Shown here: positions 11,072 through 21,730 of the stretch, piece after piece
How positions within the stretch are numbered: position 1 is the stretch's first letter
Layout: every line of letters begins with the position of its first letter
Origin: Culex pipiens pallens
Taxonomy: Eukaryota > Arthropoda > Insecta > Diptera > Culicidae
Length of the DNA: 64,000 nt
Assembly: GCF_016801865.2 (NCBI RefSeq)
Contig: NC_068938.1
Span: 30,232,181 to 30,296,180, forward strand
Direction of reading: 5' to 3'
Notes under the pieces: generated by a model
What the model was told of the DNA's origin: nothing
Database searches by the model: none
What the model saw: the letters and a program-made list of their open reading frames with translations, nothing else
Translations under genes and position numbers: made by a program

Positions 11072-12705
11072 GAGCAATTCCAGCCCAAAACAGGAATTTT
11101 TCAGGTACTTTTTTCTCGACCCTCTCCGATTTCAATGAAACTTTGTAGACATGTTAACCTACGCTTATATAAGCCATTTTTGTGTATATGGAGCCAGTTC
11201 CACACGATAATGACATTTGAGAAGGGCGTAAGTGTTTTAAATATTTTTGTAATTCGGAATTTAAATATTTCTGTATCTCGAAGCCGTTGCATCGTATCAA
11301 AAAGTGGTCAAAGACAAACTTGTAGGAAATTTGACGGGCTTTCCGAAAAAAATACACTGAAAGAAAAAAACACTCAACTTTTATGAGATTTTTTGATTTT
11401 TAAGTTTAAAAGTCAAATTTGAGGGGGAGCCCACGATTTTTTTTCGTTCAAAATTTTTGTGAAGATAGCCTAAGATGTTACAAAAAGACTCACGAAAAAT
11501 GCAGGATGGAGCAACTCACCTAAAAAAATACAAAAATCATTTACTGAAACTGTTTTTTTGAAAAGTGCTCTAAACGTCAAAATTTTCAAAAACCAAATAC
11601 GGGAATCGATTTTCCAGACAATTTTACATAAAAGTCTCCATATTGACCATTGTCCTAAGTCCAATCCTTGTGAAGTTACAGCGGTTTTAAAAATAAAAAT
11701 GTTGAAAAAATAGGTTTTTTAGTGGTTTTTGGCAATTTCTATATGACAGACTTGATTTTTCAGTCTCGAAAATATTTTTACCGAAAAGCTCGTCCAATTT
11801 CCCATAAGTTTGTCTTTGACCACATTTCAATTGGATGTATGAGCTTACAGATATAAGCTAATTACATTGCTCATAACTGAAAACATAATATTTTTTCAGT
11901 GTAGTATAGTAACCTGGATAGTAAATTAGCTTATATCTGTAAGCCCATACATCCAATTTAAATGTGGTCAAAGACAAAGTTATGGGAAATTGGACGAGCT
12001 TTCCGATAAAAATATTTACGAGACTGAAAAATCAAGTCTGTCATATAGAAATTGCCAAAAACCACTAAAAAACCTATTTTTTCAACATTTTTATTTTTAA
12101 AATCGCTGTATCTTCACAAGGATTGGAGATAGGACAATGGTCAATATGGAGACTTTAATGTAAAATTGTCTGAGGAATCGATTCCCGTATTCAGTTTTTG
12201 AAAATTTTGACGTTTAAAGCACTTTTCAAAAAAACAGTTTCAGTAAATGATTTTTGTATTTTTTTAGGTGAGTTGCTCCATCCTGCATTTTTCGTGAGTC
12301 TTTTTGTAACATCTTAGGCTATCTTCACAAAAATTTTGAACGAAAAAAAATCGTGGGCTCCCCCTCAAATTCGACTTTTAAACTTAAAAATCAAAAATCT
12401 CATAAAAGTTGAGTGTTGTTTTCTTTCAGTGTATTTTTTTCGGAAAGCCCGTCAAATTTCCTACAAGTTTGTCTTTGACCACTTTTTGATACGATGCAAC
12501 GGCTTCGAGATACAGAAATATTTAAATTCCGAATTACAAAAATATTTAAAACACTTACGCCCTTCTCAAATGTCATTATCGTGTGGAACTGGCTCCATAT
12601 ACACAAAAATGGCTTATATAAGCGTAGGTTAACATGTCTACAAAGTTTCATTGAAATCGGAGAGGGTCGGGTACAACCGATTCCCTATTTGGCATGGAAT
12701 TGCTC
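11072..12705. mobile_element. 1.63-kb near-perfect palindromic element
   Basis: The left arm (about 11072-11873) is repeated in inverted orientation on the right (about 11931-12705), with a spacer near 57 bp. The outer ends are GAGCAATTCCA and its complement. The inner ends meet at GCTTACAGATATAAGC. Translating one arm on + and the other on - gives nearly the same 83-residue sequence, so identity is very high over at least 250 bp. Within each arm a second-level inversion exists: GTGGTCAAAGACAAACTTG near 11305 recurs inverted near 11805. There is no transposase. The open frames here exist because the arms mirror each other. Confidence 0.85.
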
Positions 12706-13559
12706 ATTATTAAAACATAATTTGGAATAAGATTTTTTTTAAACATTCAATATTACGCCCTTTTGAAATGTTAGTCTTGATTGAAAAAAATACTGTTTTT
12801 GAAAAGATCGGAAAATTTCACGAATGTTTCATATTTTAACATTGTAAATCGGACCACTAGTTGCTGAGATATCGACATTAGAAAATGGTGGATTGTTTGG
12901 GTAAGAATTAGGAAACATCAATTTTCCTGTTTTTAAACCATTGCGTGGCAATATCTCAGCAACTAAGGGTCGTATCACCAAAGTTCAAAAAAAAAAAAAC
13001 TAAGTATAAAGAAATTTCTCAGCTTTTCAAAAATATTTTTTTTCAAGGGTGGGCAAACATGTGCACTAATTTAAAAAAAATGAAAAACTGCGACTATTTT
13101 CAAAAAGTTACCTAAAAATGGCTATAACTTGAAAAAGGTGCACTTTATAAAAATTTCTACTGAAGTATTTTTTTATTGTGAATTTGATTTTTCATCGATA
13201 AAGGTAGTTGAAAATTTTTTGCGACCAATATTTCTTTTATTGAAAAAATCAGTATTGATTCAAAAATTCATAACTCGGTCAAAGATTTTTTGCCCATTCT
13301 GGAAATTTCTGAAAAGTTGGATTTTGATGTTCCCTAAAACATATCAGAAATTTAAAATAATGAAAAACAGTGTTTTTTTGCAAATCAAGTTTTAGTGACA
13401 AACAGTGAAATTAAAAATCTCAAAAAAAAAATTTACCGTGTATCATATTTTTTCAGTGTAGTCCATATCCATACCTACAACTTTGCCGAAGACACCAAAT
13501 CGATAAAAAAAATCCAGATTTTCGAAGTTTCATAAATATATTTTTTTTACCAGATTTGT
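12706..13559. other. AT-rich non-coding stretch with dispersed repeat copy
   Basis: No gene is supported. The frame 13129-13395 is A/T-driven. At 13441-13507 on the minus strand lies the best copy of the dispersed repeat CGATTTGGTGTCTTCGGC...GGTATGGATATGGAC, also seen near 826 and 59511. Its edge word ACTACACTGAAAAAA resembles words bounding other repeats here. Confidence 0.45.
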
Positions 13560-13722
13560 CCCGCCCGTGTGGATTAATCGGACCGCGCACTGGACTCACA
13601 ATCCAGAGGTTGCTGGTTCGAATCCCGCGGCGGGCGGAGGCCAGGGCGGCGGAGTCTTTGTAGTTAAAAGGAAGACACTAGTGGTTGGTCGGTGGCCGAC
13701 AGCTATAAAGTCAACTTCGTTT
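13560..13722 (+). mobile_element. tRNA-Val-like SINE, internally deleted copy
   Basis: Starts CCCGCCCGTGTGG and ends GTCAACTTCGTTT, matching the fuller copy at 15608-15846 throughout, except that ~76 bp of the body after the tRNA head are missing (the join reads GGGCGGAGGCCAGGGCGG). The shared 3' region includes GGAAGACACTAGTGGTTGG. I cannot see a clear target-site duplication here. The element is non-coding. Confidence 0.8.
13563..13636 (+). tRNA. tRNA-Val(CAC)-like SINE head
   Basis: Anticodon stem CTGGA/TCCAG encloses loop CTCACAA, with anticodon CAC at 13597-13599. The A-box region TGGATTAATCGG matches at most positions, and the B box GGTTCGAATCC is perfect. GCCCGTG and GGCGGGC form most of an acceptor stem, but the D stem is poor. 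The same head is repeated at 15610-15683, so this is a SINE promoter rather than a functional tRNA gene. Confidence 0.5.
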
Positions 13723-14504
13723 CGTATGTAAAATAATATAGACAAACTAATGATGCAAAATGGTTTCTTTGGGCATACCGAAGGCACCAAAAAAGTTTCA
13801 GCCGTATTAAAAAAATACATAAATTAAAATTATAGAAAAAAGGCCGATTTCGTAGAGAACTGCTCTGTTATTTTTTTATATAAAAGGATTAAATTAAAAA
13901 AATATTAAAAATGGAGCAATTTTCCTCAATGTAATCACCTATCACGATATGATTTAAAATTGTCAAACTGTGCAACTTATTAGCAAGTTTCATAAAATAT
14001 CTATCAAGATATTTATAGAATACAAGCCTTACCCGACAGACTTCGTTCTGCCTTTTTTCGTTTGTTGACGTTTTCAGCTTTTTTGCTTCTTTAGCCTCCT
14101 TTGATCAAAATTTGTTTTTACGTAACTTTTTCCATACAATTTGCCGATGCTCCGGAATCGGTTCCAGAGAGGCCAAAGTGTCAACTTATTTGCGTAAAAA
14201 CCTTCCTTGTGCTTATACGAACCCAACGCAGCAAAGAGCGCCCCGATCCGACCTTTCGTGTTCAACTGATACGCGTTCGAACAAAACCATCGAAATTTTT
14301 TATATATATAGATATATAGATTTGTTTTGAGAGACAATTTCGCTACAGTTCCCAAGAGCCCTGAAAAGTTTTTAATATGTTACGAGATGTACAATTTTCA
14401 GGTCTTAACAATACCCTAAAAAATGCCGATATATCTTTAGTTGAAAAGATTATTTTTGTTATTTTTTATTTGGTAAGTTAATTCAAGGATGCAGCTAAGC
14501 AAAA
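13723..14504. other. Non-coding stretch
   Basis: AT-rich with no recognisable gene. The overlapping frames at 14074-14355 and 14101-14330 run on both strands and share no family features I recognise. Confidence 0.45.
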
Positions 14505-15280
14505 CCCAAGTAACCGCGAAGCACTAAATAGCATCATTAAATCAGCATTATATTGGCATTTAATACCAGCAAATAATGCTTCAAAACATTTAATCAGCAC
14601 TTTGCCCTTGAGAAATATTTCAAGTGGCGCACAGTGATGCCGATTTAATGCTTCGCCGAAAGCTCGAACAAAAACAAACTGCTTTATCGACGTCAAGGCT
14701 GGGGAAAAAAAAGAACAGCTGCTCCACTCACACTTGGTGGTGGGCCTCCTTTGTTTTTTTTCTCCTGTTGCGTTTCATGTGTGAGTGTGACACTTTGATG
14801 TTATTCTTACATTTTTCTCGTCGATCTCCAGGATGCGCGCCAGCCAACTGATGTATTCGGAATTTAGTGTTTGTTTTGAAAGTTTTAATCGATGTGGTTG
14901 AAGCATCGAACATTAATTAAGACTTTCTTTCTGCTGTTTCGAGTTTCCGTTGTGATTTCGTTGGACGGAAGTTATCGATTATCACTCAGCAAATTGCGGC
15001 CAGCAATTGCAGTACAATTAATTACGGGTTAAAAGGGACAAGCACTGGCTAACGGCTAACGGGAACTGCTTTTCCGAGGAGTGCTTGGTCCACGGTTGGC
15101 AAAATTTCACAAAGTGTATCAGACTTCCGGAAAGCAGCTTTTTGCTTGTGAGAAAAGTCATTCAATTTACCAGAGAACTTTTGATAATGTCCTTTGTGCT
15201 ATGGGAATATGTTTTGAAAAATTTGACTTAATTACAGGCTGCGTTTTTGTACAAAAAAAAAACAAAAAAAAACACTTCAA

Positions 15281-15365
15281 TCAGCGGGAATTGAACCCAG
15301 TTCACGCAAAAATTAAACTGATGCACATTGGGAGAACTGCGCCTTAGCCCGCACGCTAACTAGAA
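15281..15365 (-). pseudogene. tRNA-like relic, minus strand
   Basis: On the minus strand a perfect B box GGGTTCAATTCCCGC is preceded by TAGCGTGCGGGCTAAGGCGC, which resembles a D-arm/A-box region. Spacing and stems are irregular. It is probably a tRNA-derived relic inside the TIR element and not a working tRNA. Confidence 0.3.
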
Positions 15366-15592
15366 CGATATGACACGAGAAGGATTAAAGTCAATAAGAG
15401 CGTGCCTGGTTGAAATGTTTCCCGTATCGATGGGTTACTTTGTTGATAAACATCAAATGCTTTGAAGCACATTTTCAAGGTCGTAAATGGTGATTTAATG
15501 CCAGTTGTAATGCTGCAAAGTTTTGGTACTTTGAAGCATTCGCAAAGCTTATTTACTACTTCAAAACATTCCAGTGCTGATTTAGTACTGAA

Positions 15593-15607
15593 TTAATACT
15601 TCAATTT
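15593..15607 (+). repeat. SINE target-site duplication, left
   Basis: The 15-bp word TTAATACTTCAATTT occurs here and exactly again at 15847-15861, on both sides of the SINE. Confidence 0.85.
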
Positions 15608-15846
15608 CCCGCCCGTGTGGATCAATCGGACCGCGCACTGGACTCACAATCCAGAGGTCGACGGTTCGAATCCCGCGGCGGGCGCACTTAAATTCTTTGT
15701 GTAAATATGGGTATTCGGCGCCGTCGCTCCGTGCCATACTTTCATACACTTAGGAGCCCAGGGCGGCGAAGTCCTTGTAGATAAAAGGAAGACACTAGTG
15801 GTTGGTACTAGCAATGGTGGCCGACAGCTATAAAGTCAACTTCGTT
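15608..15846 (+). mobile_element. tRNA-Val-like SINE, full-length-looking copy (239 bp)
   Basis: It begins with a tRNA-Val(CAC)-like head: anticodon CAC at 15645-15647, B box GGTTCGAATCC, and a GC-rich acceptor-like stem. A unique body follows (about 15685-15750), then the 3' region GGAAGACACTAGTGGTTGG...GTCAACTTCG shared with the copy at 13560-13722. Exact 15-bp target duplications flank it, showing LINE-type integration. Compared with the first copy it keeps an extra ~76-bp internal segment. Confidence 0.9.
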
Positions 15847-15861
15847 TTAATACTTCAATTT
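15847..15861 (+). repeat. SINE target-site duplication, right
   Basis: Second exact copy of TTAATACTTCAATTT. Confidence 0.85.
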
Positions 15862-15881
15862 AGTGCTTGTGGTTACTTGGG

Positions 15882-16914
15882 AATATTCCAAAATATTTTA
15901 ACATCCTATAAAAACAAATTCAAATTGTCAGTTTTCCAAAAAAAAAAAAAAAAACACGCACCAAACCTTAACTTTATATTACATGAAATTATTTAATATG
16001 AAGCTTCAACATAGAAATGGTGCATATCATCAAAAGAAGTTTAGTTGATTTCAAATCCTTAGTAATTTTACCTTAAAAAAGTATTTTCAAACCAAAAAAC
16101 AATACATTCATTTTTTTCTATAAACAAGACTCTTTTTTCCAAAACATTGAAAAGAAAACCTTCAAAATAAATCAGCTATACAGAAGCTAAATAATGTAAA
16201 AAAAATTAACAATGAAGCCAAATTTTAATACATGTTATTTTTTTTGGGAAAATAGGTTGATCAACAATGATTTTTTAAGTAAAAAAAAACTTAAGTCTAT
16301 TGTTAATAATTGAAAACACAGTGATAAACGCATTTTTCTGCTTATCAATTTACAAAAAAAAAAGACTTTTCAATCAATTTTCAAATTTTGGGATAACAGA
16401 ACGGTACAAACCGTAAAAGTTTGAGGAAGAAATATATATTTATAAATTCATATTTATATATATTTATAAATTCTTTAGTATTATTTTTCAGAGTATTACA
16501 ACTGAAATGATTTGTAAAGTATTTAGTAACGCATTTTTTTAATAATGCAGAATTTGGTTTTAAAGCATGCAAACTATTAGGAATATTTTATAAAATGTAT
16601 TATTTTTGTCGAGAAAACCATAAAAAATCTCACTTTTCTAGAAATTCAAGTGGCAGTTTTACTCTTTCAAGTTGGGCGAGGGGGGGGGGAGGGGGGACGG
16701 GGAAGACTTGATTCCATTTTTTGTATCGCAGAATTTATTTACGCATTTTTTATGTTTGGCTGATAAGTCTGATACAAATTTTATTTAAAGTTTTTGTCTC
16801 CCCCCAGAACTAAGATCTTCATTAAATTTTCCAAAGACACCATACTGTTTGGATTTTTAGCTTATAAGTTATTAGCTTCCGAAATTACCATTTTTGCGCG
16901 GCCCAATCATCCCA
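15882..16914. other. AT-rich non-coding stretch with a G-run
   Basis: No genes are supported. A poly-A run lies near 15938-15954, and a G-rich run at 16676-16704 (GGGGGGGGGAGGGGGGACGG core) could form a G-quadruplex on the + strand. Confidence 0.5.
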
Positions 16915-17093
16915 ATTCTTCATGTAAACTAATGTCATAAACATAAACAATGACTTTTATATCCCGCCGTTTGGCATGAGGGTTGGTATCATCCCGCCAA
17001 ACAAATCAAAGTAAACTTTGGTTTCGAAGGATAATAATCTTGTCAAAAGTTTGCATTTTTGTTTTCAGCCGCACGGTTCTCGCACCAGCGAAT
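16915..17093 (+). repeat. ~180-bp inverted-repeat copy A
   Basis: This stretch, from TTCTTCATGTAAACTAATG to CACCAGCGAAT, recurs in inverted orientation at 22016-22218 with small indels. Shared words include ATGACTTTTATATCCCGCCG and CCCGCCAAACAAATC. The pair bounds a ~5.3-kb interval and could be the ends of a composite element or two independent copies of one repeat. Confidence 0.75.
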
Positions 17094-17108
17094 GAAGTTT
17101 GGGGTTGT

Positions 17109-17142
17109 TTTGATTTGATTTGATTTGATTTGATTTGATGTG
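17109..17142 (+). repeat. (TTTGA)n microsatellite
   Basis: About five to six perfect copies of the pentamer TTTGA followed by TGTGATAACC. It sits next to the 21-bp word starting GCGAATGAAGTTTGGGG that recurs at 20717-20737. Confidence 0.8.
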
Positions 17143-17627
17143 ATAACCAACAGGGCCACAAGGATGACCTATGTAGCGGTTGCCTAGAATTACAGTGGCT
17201 CAGACTTAAAGGGAGTATCTTCAAATTACTGCCGTATGAAGGGCCAAAAGGGGGTGGTTGGACGCGTACGAGCAAAATCACTCACGGTGTCCTCAGGGCA
17301 AGAGAATCTCCTTCCGACAGTAACCTCCAATAACTCCGAAAAAAGTCTGACAAAGCTGAAAAACAGGGCTCGCACCCTGTTGGGGGCCTAAAAGGGCGCG
17401 GCAGACAGCTGGAGACTGACAGGGGTCAATAGATGTAGTAATTAGACAATCCTTTAGAATTGTATAATTAATAAACTATTTCCCCCTTGTGACGTAGTTC
17501 TGGTCTTCCACTATCTACATCCAATCTCCGCCATTACAGCATACCGTCCACTGCCCTGATGCTCCCTCCCCGATCCCCGGCTTTGATTCTAACTACTGAT
17601 GAAAAGGAAAATCATAGATGAGAAAAG

Positions 17628-17884
17628 GTCAATGCGGATGGAGAGCAAATCGAGCTCAGTATCCCCTCACAAAGACTGGTAGTAAGTGTGAAAAAGACAG
17701 TGGAAAATATAAAGAAAGGCAGAAAAATGAAAAGATAGTATGTCAATGCGGATGGATCGATGATCCCCTCACAATGACAAAAAAGAGACAGATGATAGGG
17801 AGAGCAAAAGAAGAACAGAAAATCAGGAATAAGAAATAGTCAATGCAGATGAATGGCAAACTATGCTCAATATTCCTCACAAGT
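17628..17884 (+). repeat. Degenerate ~100-110-bp tandem repeat leading into the 9-bp array
   Basis: The word GTCAATGCGGATG starts units at about 17628 and 17741, and GTCAATGCAGATG starts a third near 17839. Each is followed by a 'CCCTCAC'- or 'TCCTCAC'-type word about 30 bp on. The third unit runs directly into the TACTTTAAA array. A 25-bp piece of the first unit (17637-17661, containing GGAGAGCAAATCGAGCTC) recurs exactly at 19683-19707 on the far side of the array. Confidence 0.7.
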
Positions 17885-19260
17885 TAAATACTTTGAATAC
17901 TTTAAATGCTTTGAATACTTTGAATACTTTCAATACTTTCAATACTTTAAATACTTTAAATACTTTAAATACTTTGAATACTTTAAATACTTTAAATACT
18001 TTAAATACTTTAAATACTTTAAATACTTTAAATACTTTAAATACTTTAAATACTTTAAATACTTTAAATACTTTAAATACTTTAAATACTTTAAATACTT
18101 TAAATACTTTAAATACTTTAAATACTTTAAATACTTTAAATACTTTAAATACTTTAAATACTTTAAATACTTTAAATACTTTAAATACTTTAAGTACTTT
18201 AAATACTTTAAATACTTTAAATACTTTAAATACTTTAAATACTTTAAATACTTTAAATACTTTAAATACTTTAAATACTTTAAATACTTTAAATACTTTA
18301 AATACTTTAAATACTTTAAATACTTTAAATACTTTAAATACTTTAAATACTTTAAATACTTTAAATACTTTAAATACTTTAAATACTTTAAATACTTTAA
18401 ATACTTTAAATACTTTAAATACTTTAAATACTTTAAATACTTTAAATACTTTAAATACTTTAAATACTTTAAATACTTTAAATACTTTAAATACTTGAAA
18501 TACTTTAAATACTTTAAATACTTTAAATACTTTAAATACTTTAAATACTTTAAATACTTTAAATACTTTAAATACTTTAAATACTTTAAATACTTTAAAT
18601 ACTTTAAATACTTTAAATACTTTAAATACTTAAATACTTTAAATACTTTAAATACTTTAAATACTTTAAATACTTTAAATACTTTAAATACTTTAAATAC
18701 TTTAAATACTTTAAATACTTTAAATACTTTAAATACTTTAAATACTTTAAATACTTTAAATACTTTAAATACTTTAAATACTTTAAATACTTTAAATACT
18801 TTAAATACTTTAAATACTTTAAATACTTTAAATACTTAAATACTTTAAATACTTTAAATACTTTAAATACTTTAAATACTTTAAATACTTTAAATACTTT
18901 AAATACTTTAAATACTTTAAATACTTTAAATACTTTAAATACTTTAAATACTTTAAATACTTTAAATACTTTAAATACTTTAAATACTTTAAATACTTTA
19001 AATACTTTAAATACTTTAAATACTTTAAATACTTTAAATACTTTAAATACTTTAAATACTTTAAATACTTTAAATACTTTAAATACTTTAAATACTTTAA
19101 ATACTTTAAATACTTTAAATACTTTAAATACTTTAAATACTTTAAATACTTTAAATACTTTAAATACTTTAAATACTTTAAATACTTTAAATACTTTAAA
19201 TACATTAAATACTTTAAATACTTTAAATACTTTAAATACTTTAAATACCTTAAACACTTA
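17885..19260 (+). repeat. (TACTTTAAA)n 9-bp array, ~1.4 kb, ~150 copies
   Basis: A nearly homogeneous 9-bp tandem array with rare changes: TTGAA and TTCAA variants at the left edge, and two unit-length changes near 18630 and 18835 where TACTTAAA appears. Because the period is a multiple of three, each frame is open over long distances, which explains the apparent 200-330-residue proteins; they are not genes. Homogeneity in the centre with degeneration at the edges suggests recent expansion. Confidence 0.97.
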
Positions 19261-19665
19261 AAATACATTAAATACTTTAAAATCTTTAAATATTTTAAAT
19301 ACTTTAAATACTATAAATACTTTAACTACTTTAAGTACTTTTAATACCTAAAATACTTTAAACATTTTTAATACTTCAAAAATTTCAAACACTTTAAATA
19401 TTTCAAATATTTTAAATCCTTAAAGACTTTAAATACCTTAAATACCATAAATACTTTCAAAACTTCAAATACTCAAAATACTTTGTATTCTTTGAACACT
19501 GTGAATACATTGAATACTTTTAATACTTTGAATGCTTTAAATACTTTAATACTTTAAATATTTTTGGTACTTAAAATACTTTTAAAACTTTCAATACTTA
19601 AATACTTCAAACACTTTTAAAATATTTATTTTTTTCAATACTAAAAATACTTTCAAAATTTCAAA
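19261..19665 (+). repeat. Degraded edge of the 9-bp array
   Basis: Irregular variants such as AATACTTTAAAATCTTTAAATATTTT, interrupted by point changes and indels, continue the array for about 400 bp. The left edge lacks such a long tail, so decay is asymmetric. Confidence 0.85.
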
Positions 19666-19682
19666 TGAAATGATAAAAAGCC

Positions 19683-19707
19683 GATGGAGAGCAAATCGAG
19701 CTCAGTA
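19683..19707 (+). repeat. 25-bp direct repeat flanking the 9-bp array
   Basis: Exact copy of 17637-17661 (core GGAGAGCAAATCGAGCTC), about 2.05 kb downstream. It marks the array as having expanded inside an older tandem unit. Confidence 0.85.
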
Positions 19708-20274
19708 AAACATCAATATAGAAAAATATTCAGCACACTACTTCATTAATTTGAAATGATTGTAACTACCACCTTATCACCCACACTTCTATTTTTAAAT
19801 ATGTAAACAAATTGGAAATTCAAAATTGATAAAAACGGACGTTAATAAATTAATGAATGTCGCAAAAGTTTCAATCGGTTTTATTTTTTCATTAAAATTA
19901 TGAATAATTTTACTCTGAATAAAAGTTGTATCTGTTTTATAGCAGAAACATTTTTGAACAAAAGTTTGTAATCTGTTTAACTTTATTACATTCAAATCAG
20001 AAAATCAGAAAAAAAAAATTATTTTCCAATATCCACCACAACTTAAACAGAGTACCTGTAACAAATTAATAATTTTATATTTAAAAATATATCATGTGAA
20101 AATTTTTGTTTAACACTGAAAATTTTAATTGAGCGAAACCAATCAAAACCAGTGTGGATTCGAAAAAAAAATAAAAAAAAATAAGAAGGCCATGGAAATC
20201 AGAACTTTCACACAAAAATTATAAAAAGTTCTTGCCTTGGCTTGGCATATATGACAAAAGTGATTAAATAAGAA
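19708..20274. other. AT-rich non-coding stretch
   Basis: I see no gene or complete repeat element here. The minus frame at 19795-19995 is AT-driven. Confidence 0.5.
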
Positions 20275-20317
20275 AAATGGAACTTCCTCACCGGGATTCT
20301 GCTGTACATCCGCAACC

Positions 20318-20410
20318 TTATCCCGTTCCAGTCGATCCGTCCAACAGCTTCGACTGCGCCAGGGTTTCCCACACCATCGCCATCGGACTCTTAACAGTAC
20401 CGATATCCAT
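20318..20410 (-). pseudogene. Gene-fragment-like short frame
   Basis: On the minus strand an ATG in a fair context (AAGAAGATGG) opens a 30-residue frame, MDIGTVKSPM followed by AMVWETLAQSKLLDGSTGTG, before a TAA. The patch 20275-20500 is more GC-rich than its surroundings and its codons have coding-like third positions. A second open minus frame overlaps upstream (from about 20497, MERQLKQRALEVFEECRSW), offset by a frame. After the stop, a donor-like CCG|GTGAGG is present. I do not recognise the protein. It could be a decayed or captured exon; chance is also possible at this length. Confidence 0.2.
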
Positions 20411-20716
20411 CTTCTTTCAAACTTCCAAAGGTCACGATCCCATGAACGGCACTCTTCAAAAACTTCCAAGGCTCTTTGTTTTAACTGGCGCTCCATAAAC
20501 ACCCGGAATTTTCTATTCTTCTACACTCTTAAAAAACAGTAGAATTTTTCTTCGCAAAAATTCCTTTCTGTTTCAAACACTAATTCATTTGCAGGGGCAC
20601 TCCTCCTCTTCCTAGGAGAATTAACTGTACGCGAGGGACCACGAAACGGAACCGACAACTTTGAATTACAAAATCTTTTTTTGATTTTTACTAAAAAATC
20701 TTTTTTTAGCAAAAAA

Positions 20717-20737
20717 GCGAATGAAGTTTGGGGTTGT
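20717..20737 (+). repeat. 21-bp word shared with 17088-17108
   Basis: GCGAATGAAGTTTGGGGTTG plus one further matching base occurs at both places. It lies inside the interval bounded by the inverted copies and suggests a third fragment of that repeat. Confidence 0.7.
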
Positions 20738-21120
20738 CCTCATTTTATCTATGGCCTTACCCGTTATTCATGATTTGGCACGAGTGATGGAAAAGGTCAC
20801 GGCTAACCAGCAGATCGGGAGGAGGACGTTGTGCCTCATTTCGAGATGATAAATGCAGTTCACAGCGGATGCCGCACGGTCGTTAGCCCTAAGTGACACT
20901 AGCCTGACCGTGGAGAACATGATCCCGATTCCACCAGCTCTGATATCTGCTTTATCCGTAGTTGGTTCCTGGTGCAGATTTTTGAGGATCCACGGTTCTT
21001 ATCGGTCTAGGAAAATCCTCGCAAGTTCAAGTCAAGGAAACGAGTCATGTTCCATCTACGGAATACGCTGTCAAGATTCAAGACCTTTTATTTTTATCAA
21101 AAATATTCGGATATTAAAAT
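20738..21120. other. GC-richer patch of uncertain nature
   Basis: This patch departs from the AT-rich surroundings. Open frames exist on both strands: plus 20853-21122, and a minus frame reading GIGIMFSTVRLVSLRANDR. Neither is clearly better and I do not recognise a family. It may be another captured or decayed fragment within the 16.9-22.2 kb interval. Confidence 0.3.
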
Positions 21121-21730
21121 AAAATCATTCTTGAAGTAGAAATTTCAGCATTTTTCTGTTTAAAGTTTATCAATATCTAACTCCTGCGTCCGAAGGGTCA
21201 GTCCAAGTCGCACATCTTTTTGACTTTCATTCACGATTGCTATATAAACCATGAACAGTTGAATATTTAAATGTTTAAACAAACATTATTTTATACATTT
21301 AATTGGAAAAAGCAAATCTAAACTAGCAATTAATACGAAATTGAAAACGATATTTTGATTGCTTCAAAATCTGCCTCGGTCAGATAACCCGCGTCAGTGA
21401 CAATTTGGACAATTGGGTCCTAAAATGAAGCTTAGATTGCTGATATTATTGTATACAGCGATAAAGCTTATTTTTCTGAGTACAATGACCCTTTGTACGA
21501 CCACAAAGAGTTTAACATGGATTTTTAAACCAATTTTGAAAAATTTACCTCGCGGTCCTTCTTGACAGAAAAGCTCCTACTTGACAGTTCGTTCCAAGGG
21601 GACCATAGTTGATCCATCGAAAAAATGTTGTCTAGTCAAAAAAAAAATTTGCATTAAAATGAAAAAAAGTGATCAGAAATGGTTTTTAAGCGTATTTTTT
21701 ACCGTTGTACATAAAAATTGACATAGGGCT
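21121..21730. other. AT-rich non-coding stretch
   Basis: No feature is supported between the GC-richer patches. Confidence 0.4.

Larger units (their letters stand above)
14505..15881. mobile_element. TIR element, ~1.38 kb, containing a nested SINE
   Basis: The left end CCCAAGTAACCGCGAAGCAC is mirrored at the right end by GTGCTTGTGGTTACTTGGG. Subterminal words such as AGCACTAAAT and AATCAGCA recur in both halves. A 239-bp SINE with its own 15-bp target duplication is inserted just inside the right end, so the TIR element is the older of the two. The interior has no transposase-like frame. The CCC...GGG termini recall the elements at 48255-49584 and 62874-63319. Confidence 0.6.

Noticed and set aside
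11135..12651. Same 83-residue frame on both strands
   Set aside because: Arises because the two arms of the palindrome are inverted copies; no coding features.
17853..18839. 328-residue open frame (and 211- and 146-residue frames nearby)
   Set aside because: Pure translation of the 9-bp array; no start context, domain or unique sequence.
17885..19260. CRISPR-like array
   Set aside because: Repeats are directly contiguous with no spacers, and the organism is a eukaryote.
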